Shown: positions 1-7,155 of the stretch, in pieces
How positions within the stretch are numbered: the first letter of the stretch is position 1
Layout of the letters: each line of letters starts with the position of its first letter
Source of the DNA: Bacteroidaceae bacterium
GTDB lineage: Bacteria; Bacteroidota; Bacteroidia; Bacteroidales; Bacteroidaceae
Assembly (NCBI GenBank): GCA_017526905.1
Contig: JAFXQT010000030.1
Coordinates: 1-64,000, forward strand
Direction of reading: 5' to 3'
Length of the DNA: 64,000 bases
Notes under the pieces: generated by a model
The model's input: only the letters and a program-made list of their open reading frames with translations
The model's database searches: none
Told to the model about the DNA's origin: nothing
Made by a program: the position numbers and the translations under genes

Positions 1-841
1 CCGTCATCTCGCCGTTCTGCTCGCTCCATTCGGGCTGCAGGGCCAGGTCGGCCACGCGGAAGGTGTCCACAGGCAGGCCGTCGCGATACACGAACACGCG
101 GCGGTCCTTGGTCACGGCATAGCGGTAGGTGTGGTAGTTGCCGTCGGTATTATAGAAGGTGCCGCCGTTGGCAGGGTTGGAAATGCCTTTCTCCGACACG
201 AACACGTTCTTCGAGTTCAAAAGACCCATGCTGGAACTGCGCACGTAGCCCTTGAAGCCCAGGCCGCCTGCGGTCACGGCGTAGGGCATGACGGACGTGC
301 CGTCGTCGGTCTTGGCACGCACTTCCACGGTGAACCCGTTGTCGGTCAGGGCGTCGGCATCGAAGCTCTGCGACTCCACCGAGCCGTCCAGCTTCGTCAC
401 GCTGGCACCGTCGGCACCGGTGCTGATGTCCTTCACGGGCAGCGCGGTGCCGCGGGCATCGATCTCGACGTAGGTGCGGATGTCGCCCGAACGCAGGATG
501 AGCCGCCCGGTGGTGGTGTGCCGGGAGCTGAGGTTCGTCACCGTGACGGCAGACTCGCCGGCATCGGCCTTGATGAGTTGGGGGGTGACGCTGAAGCCGG
601 CCGTGGTGCTGACCTGAATGTCCTGGGTCAGCCCCGTGGTGACCACGGTGACGGTGGCCTCGGCACCCGTGCCGTCCAGACGGATTTTCTCGGGCAGGGT
701 GGCGCTGGCCTTGCGGATGGGGGCCCCGGCGGCGTCGGCAAAGCGTACGACGAGCCCTTCGGCCTGGGCCGCGATGGGTTGAGCCAGGAGAAGCATCAAG
801 CCAACGGCTGCCACGTAATTGTGCATGAACTGTTTTCTCAT
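1..841 (-). CDS. secreted surface protein, 3' end outside window
   Basis: The reading frame is open from an ATG at 841 to the window edge, about 280 codons, so the C-terminus is missing. The N-terminus has a signal peptide (MRKQF, then a hydrophobic run ending near AAQA, residues 1-25). Residues 30-140 look like an Ig-like beta domain rich in T, V and D. From about residue 155 the pattern (FTVEVRAKTDDG, GNYHTYRYAVTKD, VFVYRDGLPVD) resembles LamG/concanavalin-A-like carbohydrate-binding folds. By inference it is an exported glycan-binding or adhesion protein; no enzyme motif is visible. A Met at codon 6 is an alternative start. The upstream region carries a promoter -7 box overlapped by an inverted repeat. 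Function is not recognised beyond this. Confidence 0.75.
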   Translation of the reverse strand, partial: MRKQFMHNYVAAVGLMLLLAQPIAAQAEGLVVRFADAAGAPIRKASATLPEKIRLDGTGAEATVTVVTTGLTQDIQVSTTAGFSVTPQLIKADAGESAVTVTNLSSRHTTTGRLILRSGDIRTYVEIDARGTALPVKDISTGADGASVTKLDGSVESQSFDADALTDNGFTVEVRAKTDDGTSVMPYAVTAGGLGFKGYVRSSSMGLLNSKNVFVSEKGISNPANGGTFYNTDGNYHTYRYAVTKDRRVFVYRDGLPVDTFRVADLALQPEWSEQNGEMT

Positions 842-878
842 AATTTGTATGAATTGATATGAATTAACGTGCGGAAAG

Positions 879-911
879 CTACAAATCCGCTGCAAATATA
901 CTGATTTGTAG
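879..911 (-). promoter_or_regulatory. -7 promoter box inside a 9-bp inverted repeat
   Basis: Read on the minus strand, TATATTTG (893-900) fits the Bacteroidetes -7 element TAnnTTTG and points at the secreted protein starting at 841. It is flanked by CTACAAATC (879-887) and GATTTGTAG (903-911), perfect inverted arms 15 nt apart, which would suit an operator that covers the promoter. No clear -33 TTTG is seen. The operator role is inferred. Confidence 0.45.
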
Positions 912-1056
912 CATTGGCAGGGTGGGTTTTTCCTCCAAAGTGGTAGAAAAATACGCCAAGTTGCACTTCCGGCACGCCTTTTCCTGCATAATAAACCTTT
1001 AAGTGAAGAAAAGAGGCACGTCGGCGCCGCTGACCAGCGGGTTGCACGCACGCGCC

Positions 1057-1665
1057 TCACACCGCGTGCCCGATAAATGTGACCTGATAGATTTTCAGCA
1101 CCGAGTCCTTACGGATGCGGAAAGGACGATACTTGGGGTTGTCCGACGATAGTTCGAACGTGTCCTCGTCGGGCGACGACGGTTGTATGTGCTTGATCAT
1201 GCGCTGGTTCTCGTTGGTCAGAATGAAATAAAGTTTGTCCGGATCCAATATCGCATGGGCATCCAACGCCTTCACGCCCACCAGGTCGCCCGGATAGATG
1301 GTGGGCTCCATACTGGAACCGCCGGCGGGGAAATAGGCATCGGCCTTCACGCCGGGTATGTTGATGCAGATGGGCTCGCAGTCGGCCTCGGCATACTCCA
1401 CATCGCCACACGAGGCGATGAGTTCGGAAAAGTAGTTGGGACGCACGGACTCCTTCAGCATCGTGCCCCACCCGAAGATGAGCCACTCCGGCGAAATCTC
1501 TTTCATGTGCATCAAGATATCCCCGGCCAGCGAGAGGGGGATGCGTTCGCGGCTCAGGCAGGCGCTCACCCGCCCCTGGGTGGTGCCGATACGTGCGGCA
1601 AAGTCTTCCTGTGTCCGGCCGTAGTAGCGTATCACGGCTTGCAGACGCTCTTTAGGTGTTAGCAT
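1057..1665 (-). CDS. HTH / S24-type transcriptional regulator
   Basis: A 202-residue protein with an N-terminal helix-turn-helix (about residues 5-55, TQEDFAARIGTTQGRVS) and a C-terminal S24/LexA-like peptidase fold. The nucleophile Ser118 lies in GSSMEPTIYPGD and the general-base Lys158 in RMIKHI, so the catalytic dyad is intact. Family members are repressors that can cleave themselves when bound to RecA filaments. A Cys-Gly pair at 86-87, 32 residues before the Ser, is at about the distance used in UmuD/LexA, but this assignment is tentative. No phage genes lie nearby, so it is either a stand-alone stress regulator or a prophage remnant. Its promoter overlaps one arm of an inverted repeat, which suggests autoregulation. 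Confidence 0.85.
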   Translation of the reverse strand: MLTPKERLQAVIRYYGRTQEDFAARIGTTQGRVSACLSRERIPLSLAGDILMHMKEISPEWLIFGWGTMLKESVRPNYFSELIASCGDVEYAEADCEPICINIPGVKADAYFPAGGSSMEPTIYPGDLVGVKALDAHAILDPDKLYFILTNENQRMIKHIQPSSPDEDTFELSSDNPKYRPFRIRKDSVLKIYQVTFIGHAV

Positions 1666-1766
1666 TACTACAATATGTATTAAATAAGGTATTAAAGTAC
1701 GTTATTTCTACTCCATTTTGGCATTTCACCGCCGCAAATGTAGTAATTCATGCCATTCCCTCCAAA
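1664..1766 (-). promoter_or_regulatory. promoter and paired operator-like sites of the S24 regulator
   Basis: On the minus strand TTTG (1763-1766), 20 nt, TACATTTG (1735-1742) matches the Bacteroidetes promoter consensus and predicts a leader of about 65 nt. ATTACTACA (1664-1672, covering the start codon) and TGTAGTAAT (1739-1747, overlapping the -7 box) are perfect inverted copies 66 nt apart. By inference these are two binding sites for the regulator itself. Confidence 0.6.
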
Positions 1767-2095
1767 CTTTTCGGCTAAAAAATGTGCTTTGCAATGCTTA
1801 TACGTCGCAAATGCGCACTGCAGCCGCCCGCACCGCGCTGCCAACAAAGCACCCTCCCCCACCCGCACCCACCCAACTCCTTTCGGCCATAGGAGCAACG
1901 GCAAATAGGCTGCAAAACACCTCCCGGCAGGGGTAGCCTCCTTTCCGCAGGATGCAAATCTCCCTCACGGCAGGGGCAGCCTCCTTTTCGGCTGGATGCT
2001 AACCTCCGTTTGATAGGCAGAAAACCGTCGTTTACGCGCCTCCGATGGGAGCTACCGTCAGCCACAATCCAGCACAGGGGCAACCTCAAAAGAAA

Positions 2096-2180
2096 TTATA
2101 CGTACGTACAACTATAAATTATACGTACGTACAACTACCAGTTATACGTACGTACAACTATCTGTTATACGTACGTACAA
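2096..2180. repeat. four-copy palindrome array, 23-bp period
   Basis: TTATACGTACGTACAA occurs at 2096, 2119, 2142 and 2165, exactly 23 bp apart, with 7-nt variable spacers. The 16-mer is a near-palindrome around TACGTACGTA. It resembles the 22-bp-period arrays elsewhere in the window but differs in sequence and phase. It is much too short in period for CRISPR. Confidence 0.9.
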
Positions 2181-2220
2181 TTTCATGTGAGGTAGGGGGC
2201 ATTCCGGCGTGGCTACAAGA

Positions 2221-2254
2221 AAGGGGCTGTGTCAGGTAGGTGACACAGCCCCTT
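2221..2254 (-). terminator. intrinsic terminator of mdh
   Basis: A perfect 14-bp stem (AAGGGGCTGTGTCA with TGACACAGCCCCTT) closes a 6-nt loop 24 nt downstream of the mdh stop codon. On the minus strand it is followed by a short T-rich stretch. Confidence 0.8.
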
Positions 2255-2277
2255 GTTTGCCGGTAGGCCGAACGCTA

Positions 2278-3276
2278 TCAGAGGTTCGGGTTGATCTTGT
2301 TCCACTCGCTGATGGGCGGCACGATATTCAGCGTTACGAGCTCGTCGCGCATGTGGCAGAGGTGCTCGTAGCTCTGGTCGAGCTTAGCCATCTCCTCGGG
2401 TGTGCCGGCGGGCATCTTGTAGGTGCAGCCGTCTGTGCCGAGAGTGGTGTCCATGGCCATCATGATGTGGTTGTACTTCTCGTTGGACACGTATGTGCCA
2501 ACGGGCCAGCGGAAAGCTTCGCCGCCCATCACCGCACGGATCATCTCGACCGAGCAGTAGGCAGGGCTCTGCCAAGAGCTGCGGCCGCGGAGTTCGATGA
2601 TCTTGGCACCGCCCTTGGTCACATCGACCTTGAGCTGTTCCCACTCCTCCTGCGTGCAGGCGGGGGTGCCAATAAGGTCGTGCAGGGGCTTGCCGGCCAC
2701 CTTCACGGCGCTGCCGAACACAGCCATCTGCTCGCCGTGACCACCGTAAGTGGCACAGCCGGTCACCTCATACTGCTTCACACCGAACTTCTTGGCCAGT
2801 GCGCTCTGCAGGCGGGTGCTGTCCAGGGCAGCCAGCGTGGTGACCTGTCCGGGCTTCAAGCCGCTGTAGAGAAGGGTGACCAGACCGGTGAGGTCGGCAG
2901 GGTTGAAGATGATGACCACGTGCTTCACATCGGGGCAATACTGCTTGATGTTCTTGCCCAGTTCCTCGGCAATCTTGCAGTTGCCAGCCAGCAGATCCTC
3001 GCGGGTCATGCCAGCCTTACGGGGTGCACCGCCGCTGGATATGATGTACTTGGCATCCTTGAAGGCCTCGGCCACATCGGTGGTGGCGGTGAGGTTCACG
3101 CCGTCGTAACCGCAGTGGAACATCTCCTCCATCACGCCTTCCATGGCGGGAGCATACACATCATACAGACACACGTTAGGTGTCAGCTTCATGGTCAGCG
3201 CTGTCTGCACCATGGTGGATCCAATGGCCCCACCTGCACCAACGATGACCAGCTTGTCATTTGTCAGAAAACTCAT
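2278..3276 (-). CDS. mdh: malate dehydrogenase
   Basis: A 332-residue NAD-dependent malate dehydrogenase of the lactate/malate dehydrogenase family, converting malate and oxaloacetate. Visible features are the Rossmann motif GAGGAIG (13-19), substrate arginines in APRKAGMTRED (Arg86, Arg92), the Asp152/Arg155 pair in ALDSTRLQ and catalytic His180 in TYGGHGEQM. The frame is open 46 codons further upstream, but MSFLTNDKLVIVG is the family N-terminus and a promoter lies within that extension, so the start at 3276 is chosen. In these fermenters the enzyme serves the reductive branch to fumarate and succinate. It is monocistronic with its own promoter and terminator. Confidence 0.95.
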   Translation of the reverse strand: MSFLTNDKLVIVGAGGAIGSTMVQTALTMKLTPNVCLYDVYAPAMEGVMEEMFHCGYDGVNLTATTDVAEAFKDAKYIISSGGAPRKAGMTREDLLAGNCKIAEELGKNIKQYCPDVKHVVIIFNPADLTGLVTLLYSGLKPGQVTTLAALDSTRLQSALAKKFGVKQYEVTGCATYGGHGEQMAVFGSAVKVAGKPLHDLIGTPACTQEEWEQLKVDVTKGGAKIIELRGRSSWQSPAYCSVEMIRAVMGGEAFRWPVGTYVSNEKYNHIMMAMDTTLGTDGCTYKMPAGTPEEMAKLDQSYEHLCHMRDELVTLNIVPPISEWNKINPNL

Positions 3277-3317
3277 AGTTAATTTTATTTTGGGGTTAAG
3301 AAAATTCAAAAGCACGG

Positions 3318-3352
3318 CAAAAGTAATCTTTTTTTGTGGATTGCGGCAACAA
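3318..3352 (-). promoter_or_regulatory. mdh promoter
   Basis: On the minus strand TACTTTTG (3318-3325) fits the -7 element and a TTG (3347-3349) lies 21 nt upstream. The predicted leader is about 35-40 nt. Confidence 0.7.
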
Positions 3353-3366
3353 AAGCGGGGAATATT

Positions 3367-3397
3367 TTTGCTGAGCACGATGTTTCTTGTACATTTG
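3367..3397 (+). promoter_or_regulatory. pepP promoter
   Basis: TTTG (3367-3370), 19 nt, TACATTTG (3390-3397) is a full match to the Bacteroidetes consensus. It predicts an unusually long leader of about 185 nt before the aminopeptidase start. Confidence 0.75.
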
Positions 3398-3588
3398 CAG
3401 GGTCGAAATGGCAAAACGGCCCGCTAAAGGCCTCCGATGGCCCCCGTTAGCAGCGGGGTTGCCACCGACAGTGCCGTGGTTGCACACCGGCAGCACCCGT
3501 TGCGCACCACCGCGGCTGCCCGTTGCCAGCGACAGCGCCCGGCAACTCCATCGCCGGAGCCGAAGTACTCCTAAAAAAACAAGGAACC

Positions 3589-5496
3589 ATGACCAAGGCA
3601 GAACTCATCACTACCCGCGTGGAAGCCCTGCGCACATGGATGCGCGAGCAAGGCCTCTGCGCCTACATATTCCCATCCACCGACCCGCACGCCGGCGAGT
3701 ATGTGCCCGACCACTGGAAGACACGCGAGTGGATTTCGGGCTTTAACGGCTCGGCCGGAACGGCCGTGGTCAGCCTCACACGCGCCGGCCTCTGGACGGA
3801 CAGCCGCTACTGGCTGGCTGCCGACGAGCAAACCGCCGGCACACCATTCGAAGTAATCCGCTGCGGACGCAACGTGGCCACGGCCGAGGAACTGACGGCA
3901 TGGATAGCCGCGGCAGAGCAGCACGGCGGGGACGAAGAGGACTCTCTGGCCATTGGCATCGACGGGTGGTGCGTGCCACAAAGCATGGCCGAAAACCTGC
4001 AGGAGGCGGTCGCAGCCAAGGGCATGGTGCTGCGCACGGACATTGAGCCGGCCACCGCATTATGGGCCGACCGACCCATGCTGCCCGACTCGGCCATCGA
4101 ACTGCAACCACTGGCGCTGGCCGGCGAGACGGCGCAAAGCAAGATAGGGCGCATCCGCGAGGCCGTGCAGGCCAAGGGGGCCAACGCCATCGTCATCACA
4201 CAGCTGGACGACATTGCCTGGACGCTCAACCTGCGCGGCACCGACGTGCACTGCACGCCCGTGTTTGTGTCCTACCTGATGATACGGCCCGATGCGACCA
4301 CCTTATATATCGACCCCGCAAAGCTCACCCCCGAAGTGGCAGCCTACCTGCGCGAGATTGGGGTGCAGCCGATGCCCTACGACGCGCTGGCACGCACGCT
4401 GGCGCAGAGCCGCGAGCTGCGCGGACTGCGCTTCCTGGTGGACCCGGACGTGACCAATGCCGCCATCTACGACGGCCTCAGCATGGTGGAGACGCTGGAG
4501 AACCGTTCGGTGTTCCCCGACGACTTCTATGCCAACGCCGCCAACATCCTACGTGCAAACGCAGCGCCCATGGCATCGCCCATCGTCGAAGGCGAATGCC
4601 CGGTGGCACAGATGAAGACGCTGAAGAACGAGGCCGAAATCGCGGGTATGCGCCGCGCCATGCTGAAGGACGGGGTGGCCATGGTGCAGTTCCTGCGCTG
4701 GCTGGACCACAAGGCCGCCGAAGGCCTGAACGGAGTGAGCGAGATAACGGTGGACCAGCAGCTCACCGCCCTGCGCGCTGCCCAGGAAGACTTCCGCGAC
4801 ATCAGCTTCGACACCATCGCAGGCTACGGCGCACACGCAGCCATCGTACACTACGAGGCCACGCCCGAGACAGACATCCCCCTGCAGCCCCACGGCCTGC
4901 TGCTGCTGGACAGCGGCGCACAATACACAGACGGCACCACGGACATCACCCGCACCATCGCACTGGGCCCGCTCACCGACGACGAGCGGCGCGACTACAC
5001 GCTGGTGCTGAAAGGGCACATCCGGCTGGCCATGGCGGTGTTTCCCGAAGGGAGCAGCGGCACGCAACTGGACGTGCTGGCACGCTATGCCATGTGGCAG
5101 GAGCATAAGAACTACGGCCACGGCACCGGCCACGGGGTGGGCAGCTACCTGAGCGTGCACGAAGGACCACACCAGTTCCGAATGAATTGGATGCCGGCTC
5201 CGCTGCGCGCCGGAATGACCATCACCATCGAGCCTGGCATCTACATTGCCGGCAGCCACGGTTGCCGCACGGAGAACACCATGCTCATCGTGGCGGCCGG
5301 CGAAGGGTGGCTGCGCATGGAACCGCTCACCCTGTGCCCCATCGACACCCGCCCCATTGTGCGGGAGATGATGGCCGACGACGAGGTGGCCTACCTTAAT
5401 GCCTACCACGCACACGTATGCGAGGCCCTGCTGCCGCTGCTCGGCGACGAGGCCGACCGCGAGTGGCTGCGCCGGGCAACAACACCAATAGCATAA
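3589..5496 (+). CDS. pepP: Xaa-Pro aminopeptidase (M24B)
   Basis: A 635-residue aminopeptidase P removing N-terminal residues that precede proline. It has the three-part layout of the long bacterial/eukaryotic type: two creatinase-like N-terminal domains (about 8-145 and 180-330) and a C-terminal pita-bread catalytic domain. All five metal ligands are present: Asp441 (LLLDSGAQY), Asp452 (TTDITRT), His515 (GTGHGVG), Glu548 (TITIEPG) and Glu562 (TENTML). The frame opens 22 codons earlier, but MTKAELITTRVEALR is the natural start. There is no signal peptide, so it is cytosolic. The carbonic-anhydrase-like gene follows after 79 nt and is probably co-transcribed. Confidence 0.95.
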   Translation: MTKAELITTRVEALRTWMREQGLCAYIFPSTDPHAGEYVPDHWKTREWISGFNGSAGTAVVSLTRAGLWTDSRYWLAADEQTAGTPFEVIRCGRNVATAEELTAWIAAAEQHGGDEEDSLAIGIDGWCVPQSMAENLQEAVAAKGMVLRTDIEPATALWADRPMLPDSAIELQPLALAGETAQSKIGRIREAVQAKGANAIVITQLDDIAWTLNLRGTDVHCTPVFVSYLMIRPDATTLYIDPAKLTPEVAAYLREIGVQPMPYDALARTLAQSRELRGLRFLVDPDVTNAAIYDGLSMVETLENRSVFPDDFYANAANILRANAAPMASPIVEGECPVAQMKTLKNEAEIAGMRRAMLKDGVAMVQFLRWLDHKAAEGLNGVSEITVDQQLTALRAAQEDFRDISFDTIAGYGAHAAIVHYEATPETDIPLQPHGLLLLDSGAQYTDGTTDITRTIALGPLTDDERRDYTLVLKGHIRLAMAVFPEGSSGTQLDVLARYAMWQEHKNYGHGTGHGVGSYLSVHEGPHQFRMNWMPAPLRAGMTITIEPGIYIAGSHGCRTENTMLIVAAGEGWLRMEPLTLCPIDTRPIVREMMADDEVAYLNAYHAHVCEALLPLLGDEADREWLRRATTPIA

Positions 5497-5575
5497 TAGA
5501 CGCGGGCGCTGGGCCACAACGGCATCGGACCATGCCGCCACGACGCCCGGCCACCCGCCCCGACAATACCTCTTT

Positions 5576-6145
5576 ATGGCAATAGTAAAAGTAGTTAAGG
5601 GGCTGAAGCCCAAATTCGGGAAGCATTGCTACCTGGCCGACGGCGCCGTGATCATCGGCGAAGTGGTGCTGGGCGACGATGTGACCATCTGGCCGTGCGC
5701 CGTGCTGCGCGGCGACGTACACTATATACACATCGGCAACCGCAGCAACATCCAGGATAACTCCTGCCTGCACACCCTCAACGGCAAAGCGCCCGTTGAG
5801 ATTGGCGAGGACGTGACCGTGGGACACAGCGTTACGCTGCACGGCTGCACCATCCTCGACGGAGCCCTCATCGGCATGGGGGCCACCGTGCTGGACCACG
5901 CCGTGATAGGCAAAGGGGCCATCGTGGCCGCCGGCGCACTGGTGCTGTCAAACACACACGTGGGCGACGGCGAGCTGTGGGGCGGCGTGCCGGCCAAGTT
6001 CATCAAGAAGGTGGACCCCGAGCAGGCACAGGCGCTGAACAAGACCTACGCCGCACACTACATAGAGTACTCCGACTGGTACCGCGAGGCCGACCGCGAC
6101 CCGGCCAACACCCAGGTGGTGCTGAACGGAGAGGAGTATGTGTAG
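5576..6145 (+). CDS. gamma-carbonic anhydrase-like hexapeptide protein
   Basis: A 189-residue left-handed beta-helix protein of the gamma-carbonic anhydrase/YrdA family. The hexapeptide repeats run from about residue 20 to 135 (VIIGEVVLGDDVTIW, RGDVHYIHIGNRSNIQDN). The three zinc-ligand histidines are visible in NSCLHTL, TVGHSV and TLHGC. Family members are trimers, and some hydrate CO2, but many have no measurable activity, so the reaction is uncertain. It lies between pepP and tatA on the same strand; no special link with Tat export is evident. Confidence 0.9.
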   Translation: MAIVKVVKGLKPKFGKHCYLADGAVIIGEVVLGDDVTIWPCAVLRGDVHYIHIGNRSNIQDNSCLHTLNGKAPVEIGEDVTVGHSVTLHGCTILDGALIGMGATVLDHAVIGKGAIVAAGALVLSNTHVGDGELWGGVPAKFIKKVDPEQAQALNKTYAAHYIEYSDWYREADRDPANTQVVLNGEEYV

Positions 6146-6199
6146 GCCCTTATACAAGAAGCATTCGACTTTCAACATTCAACATTAAACTCCCCCACA

Positions 6200-6388
6200 A
6201 TGTTAGGAACCCCAGAGATTATCCTCATTGCCATCGTGGTGCTGCTGTTCTTCGGCGCCAAGAAGATTCCGGAGCTGATGAAAGGCCTCGGAAAAGGCGT
6301 CAAGAGCTTCAAGGATGGCATGAACGGCATCGGCGACGAGCCCAAGGACGATGCCGCAGCGCCTTACAACAAGGACGAGAGCAAATAG
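6200..6388 (+). CDS. tatA: Sec-independent translocase TatA
   Basis: A 62-residue TatA/E protein: a short N-terminal membrane helix (IILIAIVVLLFF, about 7-18), the hinge FGAKKIPELMKGLGKG, an amphipathic helix and a charged tail. TatA forms the transmembrane pore of the twin-arginine system. The stop codon lies 2 nt before tatC, so the two are translated together. There is no tatB, the usual minimal arrangement in Bacteroidetes. A short stretch of 7-bp repeats (6165-6195) precedes it. Confidence 0.95.
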   Translation: MLGTPEIILIAIVVLLFFGAKKIPELMKGLGKGVKSFKDGMNGIGDEPKDDAAAPYNKDESK

Positions 6389-6390
6389 GC

Positions 6391-7155
6391 ATGGACGAGC
6401 AGATGACCTTTTGGGACCATCTGGACGCCCTGCGCGCCACACTCATACACATGCTTATCGCAGCATGTGTGTTGGCCGTTGGTGCCTTCTGCCTGAAAGA
6501 GCAGCTGTTCCGGCTGGTGCTGTGGCCGCTGCACGACGACTTCCCCGTGTACCGGCTGGTGGGTGCCGAGCCCTTCCAGCTGCAGCTCATCAACACAGAG
6601 CTGACGGAGCAGTTCATCATTCACATGAAGGTGGCCCTCATGGCCGGCGCATTGGTGGCATCGCCCTACCTGCTCTACACCCTGTTCCACTTCGTGTCGC
6701 CCGCGCTCTACGAGAACGAACGGCGCCTATCCATCCGGCTGGTCGGCGCTGCCTACCTCGTATTCCTTGTCGGCCTGGTGGTGAACTACCTGCTCATCTT
6801 CCCCCTCACCGTGCGCTTCCTGGGCACCTACCGCGTGAGCGAGGAAGTGGTGCCGATGCTGACGCTCTCCAACTACGTGGACACGTTGCTGCTGATGAGC
6901 CTTGCCTTCGGCTTGGTGTTCGAGCTGCCCGTCGTGTCCTGGCTGCTGGGCCGCTTCGGCCTGCTGAAAGCCGAATGGATGAGCCGCTACCGCCGCCACG
7001 CCGTCGTGGTCATCCTCATCGTGGCCGCCATCATCACCCCCACCACCGACGTGCTCACGCTCAGCATCGTGGCGCTGCCCATCTGGCTGCTGTACGAAGT
7101 GAGCATCTGGCTGGTGCCTGGGGGACAAAGAACATTGAAAACCTCACACACATGA
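6391..7155 (+). CDS. tatC: Sec-independent translocase TatC
   Basis: A 254-residue six-helix membrane protein that recognises twin-arginine signals. The N-terminal MTFWDHLDALRATLIH corresponds to the conserved TatC cytosolic motif (usually F/L-x-H-L-x-E-L-R), here with Asp in place of Glu. The periplasmic loop and the TPTTDVLT segment near the last helices are also typical. The frame is open much further upstream through tatA in another register; the start MDEQM at 6391 is the only one consistent with the family. Its stop overlaps the ATG of the next gene (ATGA), indicating tight coupling with the polyferredoxin, a likely Tat client. Confidence 0.95.
   Translation: MDEQMTFWDHLDALRATLIHMLIAACVLAVGAFCLKEQLFRLVLWPLHDDFPVYRLVGAEPFQLQLINTELTEQFIIHMKVALMAGALVASPYLLYTLFHFVSPALYENERRLSIRLVGAAYLVFLVGLVVNYLLIFPLTVRFLGTYRVSEEVVPMLTLSNYVDTLLLMSLAFGLVFELPVVSWLLGRFGLLKAEWMSRYRRHAVVVILIVAAIITPTTDVLTLSIVALPIWLLYEVSIWLVPGGQRTLKTSHT

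Larger units (their letters stand above)
1666..2277. other. 612-nt gap rich in repeats, no gene seen
   Basis: Besides the regulator promoter, this gap holds a degenerate tandem of about 43 bp (two copies at 1912-1953 and 1954-1997, plus a partial third), a four-copy palindrome array (2096-2180) and the mdh terminator (2221-2254). Short open frames here have no recognisable composition or promoter and were not called. Confidence 0.6.
3277..3588. other. divergent promoter region mdh / pepP
   Basis: This 312-nt gap holds back-to-back promoters for mdh and pepP. The remainder (about 3404-3588) would be a GC-rich 5' leader of the aminopeptidase with small potential hairpins. I recognise no riboswitch class in it. 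Confidence 0.6.

Noticed and set aside
838..1047. 69-codon minus-strand frame upstream of the surface protein
   Set aside because: It overlaps the promoter region and the surface protein start, and has no recognisable features.
1057..1665. Prophage marked by the S24 repressor
   Set aside because: No integrase, structural or replication genes lie on either side.
2096..2180. CRISPR-like regular repeat spacing
   Set aside because: The period is 23 bp with 7-nt spacers, far below CRISPR repeat and spacer sizes, and no cas gene is present. The same applies to the 22-bp arrays.
2045..2239. 64-codon frame over the TACGTACGTA array
   Set aside because: The protein would be repeats of a translated microsatellite; it ends in the mdh terminator.
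2278..3414. Longer malate dehydrogenase with 46 extra N-terminal residues
   Set aside because: The extension contains the promoter and lacks family similarity; MSFLTNDKL is the expected start.
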